Shown piece by piece: positions 58,588 to 64,000 of a stretch of DNA of 64,000 nt. The position numbers and the translations under genes are program-made. The stretch lies in NCBI GenBank assembly GCA_037501455.1, contig CM074865.1, positions 18,360,501-18,424,500 of the forward strand. Reading direction: 5' to 3'. The notes below the pieces were generated by a model. The model made no database searches, was not told the DNA's origin, and saw only the letters and a program-made list of their open reading frames with translations. Numbering within the stretch: the stretch's first letter is position 1; every line of letters starts with the position of its first letter. This DNA is from Lantana camara. Lineage: Eukaryota; Streptophyta; Magnoliopsida; Lamiales; Verbenaceae.

Positions 58588-59799
58588 TCCAAGTTCTGCA
58601 GAAAAAACAGAGCAGAAAAAAGGGGATGTCTTGGCCAAACACCCCAACAACCCAAAACAACCATTTTCATGCATCAAAATGCAAGTTTTCTAGAAATTAG
58701 TATACATATATGTTCAAGATACAATAAAGCTTCATAAAAACACATAAATCACTCATGATCATCAAGATTTCCAACTTCAAACTCATATATGAATTCATCT
58801 CCTAAGCTCAAATTTTTCAAGAATTCATGTATCAATCCAATTCAAATTCACATATTCATGCATCAAACAATGATTACTCCATATCTTCCATGAATCACTA
58901 ACCCTAGCTTCATCAACTAATCAAGAAATCATTCATACAACTCATGCATATACCTTGAAGAAAAGAAATGGAGGAAAGTGATGAAAATGGAAGCTTGAGC
59001 TTCAAAGCTTGAATTTTTCTTGAAAAACTTGATTGAATATTATGAAATCTCTTTCCCCTTTTTCCTTAGATGAACCGAGAGCAAGAAGGAAGCAAATATG
59101 TTGGTGATTTTTAATGAAATGAACTTGAAAGCATGGAGAAACCATTTTAATGTGAATCACCATTTTTGAATTTGATGAAATATTGAAATTGCAATTTAAA
59201 CCCTCATCTCTTCAAGTCATGCAATTAAGGATGGATGGTTTTAAGAATTGGTCAATTAGGTCCATGAAAGTTTATGCAATTTAGTCCTTGAATTTAAAAG
59301 AATGGTCACTTAAGGATAATTTGGCAATTAAATCACTTTCGGCAATTATTTCATGTAACAAACATTTTCAAATCATGAAATAAATTCTCAATTTGATATG
59401 AATTCATATAATTTCATGCAAGTATGTTGAATGAAATTTATAAAAATTATGATGACATGTAGGAAGTAATAAATAATAAAAATAAAATAAAGCCCTAACG
59501 CTCACAAGCTCACACGTGACGTGCTTACCTACTCGTCCGGAACCGGGGCGTTACAGGCAATTAATTCATGTATCACATAAATACAAATCTTGCAATAATT
59601 CTCAAGTTGTAATACTTCCATATAAACACTTAGGAATATAATTCACAAAAATATCATGTAAGGCATAGATTAATAATTAAATGGTTTAAATAAATCCTAT
59701 CTCTCAAAAACTCACACGCATGACGCGTGTACCTGCACGGCTGAAAAACTGGGGCGTTACATTAATAAAATAAATTAAAACTCCCCCGATTTATAAAAA

Positions 59800-62480
59800 A
59801 AAACACAAAGAACATCGTATTTGTAAGGGCTTTTTTTAAAATTAATATATTAATCGTGAATTTCATAACATGCATTATACTAACTATGTATATTATAAGA
59901 AGATTAATACAAGTGTGCGGAGAAATAAAAGATTGGCGATCTCCTTCACGCCAATTTTCCGCCGCCGAGCCGCCACCATGGTAGAGGGTGGCGAGCGGCC
60001 CAATGCTATCGTGACCCTCGAGGCACCTGCTGATGGTGCGATATATGCTGCTGCCCACCCAGGTGCGGAGCTCCAGCCCCGCGTGATTGTCACCGGCGCA
60101 CATAACACCGCGATCTAAGCTGGCACGACTCGCGATGGGGCGCATGTTGCCACGCAGCCCCAAGCAGGGTTGCCCGCCGCTGCTAGGCCTCTCACCCATA
60201 GCGCCCCAACCTTCCGCGCTGTTGCTACACTTTCGTATGCCGCAGCGCTGAAAGGAAAATCCACACACGAGTCGTTCCTTCTCCCTAATGAGAAGGCTCT
60301 CATCAAGAGCTTCGATCTTACCATGTTTACACCTCTAGGCACCATCACAGAATTCAAGGGTTTGTCGACGGTTGTTTTTTCCCATGTGGAGTGCGAGGTT
60401 TTGAACCGTCCCTAGGGGCGACTCTAGGGATAGTGGGGTCAACAAAATTTAACTATTAATCAAAAAAATATATTATTTAAAAATAAAATATTTTATTTAA
60501 AATATTTATTTTGCAATTATTTTGTATGATATTTTATTTGTGTTGAATACATCCATATTTAAGAGGATGTTTGCAAACTCTACTCCGTAAGTAGAAGTTA
60601 AAATAGAAGTGAAAGTTGTAAAAGCAACGATTGTTAAAATAGAAGTGAAAGTTGTAAAAGCAACGACTGTTCGGAAAAAAAATGATAAGCAGAAAAATAA
60701 TAAGTGAAAATAAAAGTGGATAATCACTTTTAATTTTTATGAAGTTACTAATTTATCCTAAAATATTTTAAAATATTTATGGGTATTATAATATGATTTA
60801 AGTATTATATTAATATAAAAATTATTATAAATTATTATAATTTTGTATAAGATTATTTATAATTAATCAAACATAAAATTATTTTATACATACCTTTATT
60901 TATAAATTTATAAAAAGTAAGAAAAGAGAAAATTTAACTTGTAATTGCAGATTTTTTAGTTATGAGACTTTTTGAAATTAAGATGAGAAGAGAAAAAAAA
61001 GATATAAAGAATAGAAAAAGAAAATACGTAATGAACATATAAACCATAGAGTTGTATTTGTATGTAAAGGGTTAATTTAAGTATATTAGTGTTTTAATAA
61101 GATATTATTGTCAAAATAGAGTTTTAAATAAATTCAGAGAAAACCATAAAATTTATAAGTAAATTCTAGTTTATTTCTGCTTAAATTAAGCAGAAATTGG
61201 TTTTATAAATACTCCAAAACGGTTAGAAATAATCATTTATCAAGTTTTAAATTTAAGAGGGTCAATACAATTTTTTTACATTTTTATGTGAGGTCAAAAA
61301 AGCTATTCTTAAAATAAAAAATATATAAATACCTAAGTAATTTTTTTTTTCTCAGTGGGGTCAGTTGACCCCACTTCTCTCTACATGGCGTCGCCCTTGA
61401 TCGTCCCTTCAAGTTAGCGTCGATTGGAAAGTTCGCACATAGCTATCCGACGTTGGCCCAACTTCGCTTCTACTTTTCAAAGATCGATTTCAAAGGCGAG
61501 GTTCGTATTTCTTTGTTAAACGAAACTCATGTTTTGATTAGATGCTATAATCATGACGAATATGCTAGGAGTTTCATGAAAGAAGTTTGGTATTTTCGTG
61601 ATTTTCCTATGCGTGTTTTGAAGTGGTTTCCAGATTTTAATACCAACGTTGATTCTCTCATTATTCCGGTATGGATTTCTTTTTCTAGATTGCCTTCACA
61701 ATTAGTTTATAAAGAGGTTTATGGAATATTGCTTCGCTTATTGGTAAACCGATTCGTGTTGATGAGCTAACTGCAAGAACTGATAATACATATGAGCCTA
61801 GGGTATGTGTTGAATTAGACGTCTCTAAGGCACTGACCAAATCTGTTTGGGTGAGATATGGGGATTGGACTTTCTTACAGAAGATTAATTATGGTAAAAT
61901 TCCGAATTTTTGCCCAAATTGTCAATGTTTGGGACCCGATGCAAGGGTGAGGATGGCGATGATGGTCATGATGAGGGGGATGGTGTGCATGAGCATCGGG
62001 AGCAAGATGCTCGCGTGCCTCAAACAGATTTGCGGGATAATCTTGAGAATAAAAGAGTTAATGTTTCTAAGCATGTAGTTTGGGTTGAGAAAAAAGACAA
62101 ATAAAAGGTTGATGATGGAGTTGAGAAGATCTTGGAGAAATCCAGTAAGCATTTAACTCTCGGGAATGTATCCATTCTCAAGAAAGATGACAATGATTCA
62201 GGTAAATTAAAGTTGAGGTGTTGGAGATTGAAAACTTGCTAGAAGAAGCTGAAATTATCAAGGGAAAAGGAGAGGAACAACGTATTGATGCTGAAGATGA
62301 CCTCAAACCGAAGGATTTAGACACAGGCCTTGTGTGTGATAATGAGGAACATTCTTTGGGGTCCGATGATGATCATAGTGAGAACCATGAGGACTTTCAG
62401 AAAGAAGCTGGAGGGAGTAATTATGTTACAGAAAGTGAGGATGAAACAGTCTCACAGAACGAGGCGAGGAAAGAGTAGAT
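59800..62480 (+). pseudogene. LINE ORF1 (DUF4283/zinc-knuckle gag-like), split by a hAT element
   Basis: Fragments in order: an Ala/Pro-rich N-terminus (59950-60240), RAVATLSYAAALKGKSTHE to CEVLNRP (about 60210-60412), then after the insertion a DUF4283-like domain (61408-61770; RFYFSKIDFKGEVRISLLN, DFPMRVLKWFPDF), LIGKPIRVDELTARTDNTYE and CVELDVSKALTKSVWV (about 61735-61850), the first half of a zinc knuckle (FCPNCQCLG), and an acidic tail (62218-62478). Frameshift near 61735 and several stops. This is the RNA-binding ORF1 of plant L1-type LINEs. The downstream ORF2 is absent; another retroelement starts after 62480. Confidence 0.8.
60413..61399. mobile_element. Non-autonomous hAT element inside LINE ORF1
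   Basis: 987 bp with imperfect terminal inverted repeats (TAGGGGCGAC / CAAGGGCGAC) and an 8-bp target duplication ACCGTCCC/ATCGTCCC (60405-60412, 61400-61407; one mismatch). Subterminal gtggggtcaa at the left pairs with a 20-bp near-palindrome at the right (61355-61374, arms GTGGGGTCA/TGACCCCAC). AT-rich, non-coding centre. An 8-bp duplication is characteristic of hAT transposition. Confidence 0.88.
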
Positions 62481-62499
62481 TCAGCCTATTAGCTTCTTC

Positions 62500-64000
62500 T
62501 TAGAGTGCGCTCCAACAAGTGTTGTGTGTGGAAACTGCATGCTTTTAAGCGTTAAATAGACTATATTCTGGTGCAGTTTGATGCGTTTATGTGTTTATTT
62601 GCCTCTATTCAGGTGTTAATAGAGTTGGAGTTACGAAACGGCGAAGCAGAGCGATTTCACGTATTTTTGGGAAAAAAAGTGGTAACTCCCGTTACCATTT
62701 AGCAGTACACAAGGAGTAACTCCCGTTACTGGCCACATGAGGAGAGGTTTTGGCGAGAACAGAGGGGTAACGCCCGTTACCCCTATATAGAAGAAAATTG
62801 GTAACACCCGTTATCAGTAAAAGCGTTATGGCGATTTTAGGTCATTAACGGGCGTTAACCGGAGCAAGGCAAATATAGGTAACCCCCGTTACCTAGGGCG
62901 ACGAGAAATCTCCAAGGGTTGTTATATATGTGCGTTTTGGAGTCTTTAGTAATAGAGAGGAGAACAGGAGGAGGTTCAGAAAAAAAAAAAAGAGTTAGAC
63001 AGAGAAAAAGAGTTTCTTTTCGAAGTCAAGACCTAGGGTTTGGAAGAAGACTCAGAAGTTCAGAAGATTTTTAGAGAATTCGAGAAGACGACAGGATTGA
63101 ATTCTGAGAACAATCTTTGATTTTATTGTTGCTTTAATTTCCAAACTAATTCCTTTGATTTTCGTTTTTAGTTTCATATGCTAGTTTCGTTTTTGAGTAT
63201 TGCTGAATGTTTATGAGTTTAATTGTTAGACTTTGTTTAGATTCCTTGACGATGCTTTATTTTAATGTAATTTCCTTTAGTTTTATGATTTTTGCTTCAA
63301 TTATGAGTAGCTAATTATCTAGGGCTAGGGGGAAGTGATGATGATTGCATGATGGATGTTTGAGGAGATGCTTGAATGACTTGTGTTAATTCTTAGTTTG
63401 AAAACTGGTTTGAACTAACTTGCGATGGCTTGATCACCCGTAGCATGTGTCGCAATTACCTATAGATCGAAAGAGTGATGGTAATTTAGAGGGTTTTCAA
63501 TACTTGTAAGTTGTAGGGTATAAAGAGATTTGGTCCTAGCTTATACAACAGTAATCTTATTCCATGTCGAGTCGCTAGAATACTGAATTACACTAGTCTT
63601 GTTCCTATGGTTTAATTAACTATTGGTGATTCCGAGAGCAACATTGAATACTAATTAAGCACTTGGTTATACCTCGAGAGAGGGTAATTCAAATATAAGT
63701 GACTAGGTTGTAGAATTACACTTGTCAAACGAGTATCACGTCAGCTCTTGATTATACGATTCAAAGCTTTTTCCCCTGCCAGTTTAGTTTACTGAAGTTA
63801 ATTCGAGTGTTTAAGTTGTTAATTGCAATTTTAATTTAGTTATTTGTTAATTTCTACATCAGTAGATTAATAGAAATAACCATTGCTTCCGTTAAGCCTT
63901 TAGATTAGAGAGAAATAGAGAGTAGTGATTGATTTCCCTTCCCTGTGGGTTCGATCCTATTGTGCTACGCGTATGTTAGTGTACACTTGCACGATTGGTT
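62500..64000 (+). mobile_element. LTR/leader region of another retroelement (Athila/Tat-like?), cut by the window end
   Basis: About 1.5 kb, non-coding. A palindrome array (62681-62893) is followed by a TATA-like box (gttatatatg, about 62920-62929) and a leader-like GA-rich stretch (62950-63050). The right end has text common near the end of Athila/Tat-type gypsy LTRs (ccctgtgggttcgatcc at about 63942-63958). A possible start TGTTGTGTGTGG lies at 62520. Lineage and limits are inferred. Confidence 0.5.
62681..62893. repeat. Six 16-bp palindromes (6-4-6), three pairs, upstream of a TATA-like box
   Basis: GGTAACTCCCGTTACC and variants at 62681, 62715, 62766 and 62800, a reverse-orientation unit at 62844 (core TTAACGGGCGTTAA) and 62878. 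Start distances are 34, 51, 34, 44, 34. Fillers inside pairs are 18 bp and unrelated in sequence. Confidence 0.92.

Larger units (their letters stand above)
49766..59555 (-). mobile_element. Element B: near-complete gypsy chromovirus-like element (Tekay/Del-type)
   Basis: 9790 bp inserted in an LTR of element A. LTRs: 49766-52303 (2538 bp) and 56990-59555 (2566 bp; first bases TGAAGCACC instead of TGTAGCACC). Target duplication GCCAA/GGCAA (49761-49765, 59556-59560; one mismatch, element A's other LTR has GGCAA). Minus orientation: 5' LTR on the right, tRNA-Met primer text at about 56970-56984 (degraded), then gag, protease, RT, RNase H, integrase, and a polypurine tract at the left LTR. Gene order, long LTRs and a chromodomain-like C-terminus fit the Tekay/Del chromovirus group. 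Both LTRs carry a palindrome array. Confidence 0.95.
45534..59761 (-). mobile_element. Element A: non-coding gypsy-type (LARD-like) element, split by element B
   Basis: LTRs of about 410 bp: 45534-45946, and 49558-49765 continued at 59561-59761. Both begin TGTAGCACC and end GGGGCGTTACA on the plus strand. TTAAT flanks the whole unit (45529-45533, 59762-59766). PBS text for tRNA-Met (gctctgatacca) sits just inside the right LTR and a polypurine tract (complement of tctcccccttaag) just inside the left, so the element is minus-oriented. The ~3.6-kb interior has no gag or pol. The ends match element B and the solo LTR, so A is probably mobilised by chromovirus enzymes. Confidence 0.88.

Noticed and set aside
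59893..60118. Ala/Pro-rich frames on both strands near 60 kb as a new gene
   Set aside because: Explained by the GC-rich 5' part of a LINE ORF1 that continues into a recognisable DUF4283-like domain.

Overview
The window is nuclear DNA from a flowering plant, probably a eudicot. It has intron-containing coding sequence, very AT-rich intergenic DNA, and layers of nested plant transposable elements (Ty1/copia, Ty3/gypsy chromovirus, TRIM, MULE, LINE, hAT, Helitron-like and many foldback/MITE elements). Species cannot be fixed from the sequence. Only one intact cellular gene is convincing: a two-exon MATE-family transporter at 5.29-7.07 kb. A few weak exon-like fragments of an unrecognised gene lie in the first 3 kb.

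Layout. 0-5 kb: intergenic with possible decayed exons, then the MATE promoter. 5.3-7.1 kb: MATE gene. 7.3-13.4 kb: AT-rich intergenic with a 983-bp foldback element. 13.4-17.6 kb: a minus-strand copia element whose LTR carries a nested TRIM (5-bp target duplication) and whose 5' half is replaced by the N-terminal half of a MULE transposase. 19.4-25.2 kb: decayed, tandemly duplicated minus-strand LINE, bounded on the left by a Helitron-like 3' end. 25.4-28.9 kb: AT-rich tandem duplications and small foldback elements. 29.05-36.49 kb: plus-strand copia element with both LTRs and a target duplication; a gypsy solo LTR sits inside its reverse transcriptase, and a later 420-bp tandem duplication spans the LTR/copia junction. 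36.8-45.5 kb: LINE 3' end, foldback elements, tandem duplications and an LTR-like fragment. 45.53-59.76 kb: a non-coding gypsy-type element (A, 413-bp LTRs) whose second LTR is split by a near-complete chromovirus-like gypsy element (B, 2.5-kb LTRs, gag-pol with inactivating lesions). 59.8-62.5 kb: LINE ORF1 split by a hAT element. 62.5-64 kb: LTR/leader-like start of another retroelement, cut by the window end.

The most unusual signal is not a gene. Three retroelement sequences of different families (33.89-34.09 kb; 51.14-51.33 kb with its sister LTR at 58.36-58.59 kb; 62.68-62.89 kb) each carry an array of 16-bp imperfect palindromes built as 6-bp arm, 4-bp centre, 6-bp arm. The palindrome sequence is different in each family and uniform within it. 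The layout is the same: three pairs, with the two members of each pair 32-34 bp apart start to start and unrelated filler between them. A looser five-copy palindrome array occurs in element A. I know of no described element feature matching this.
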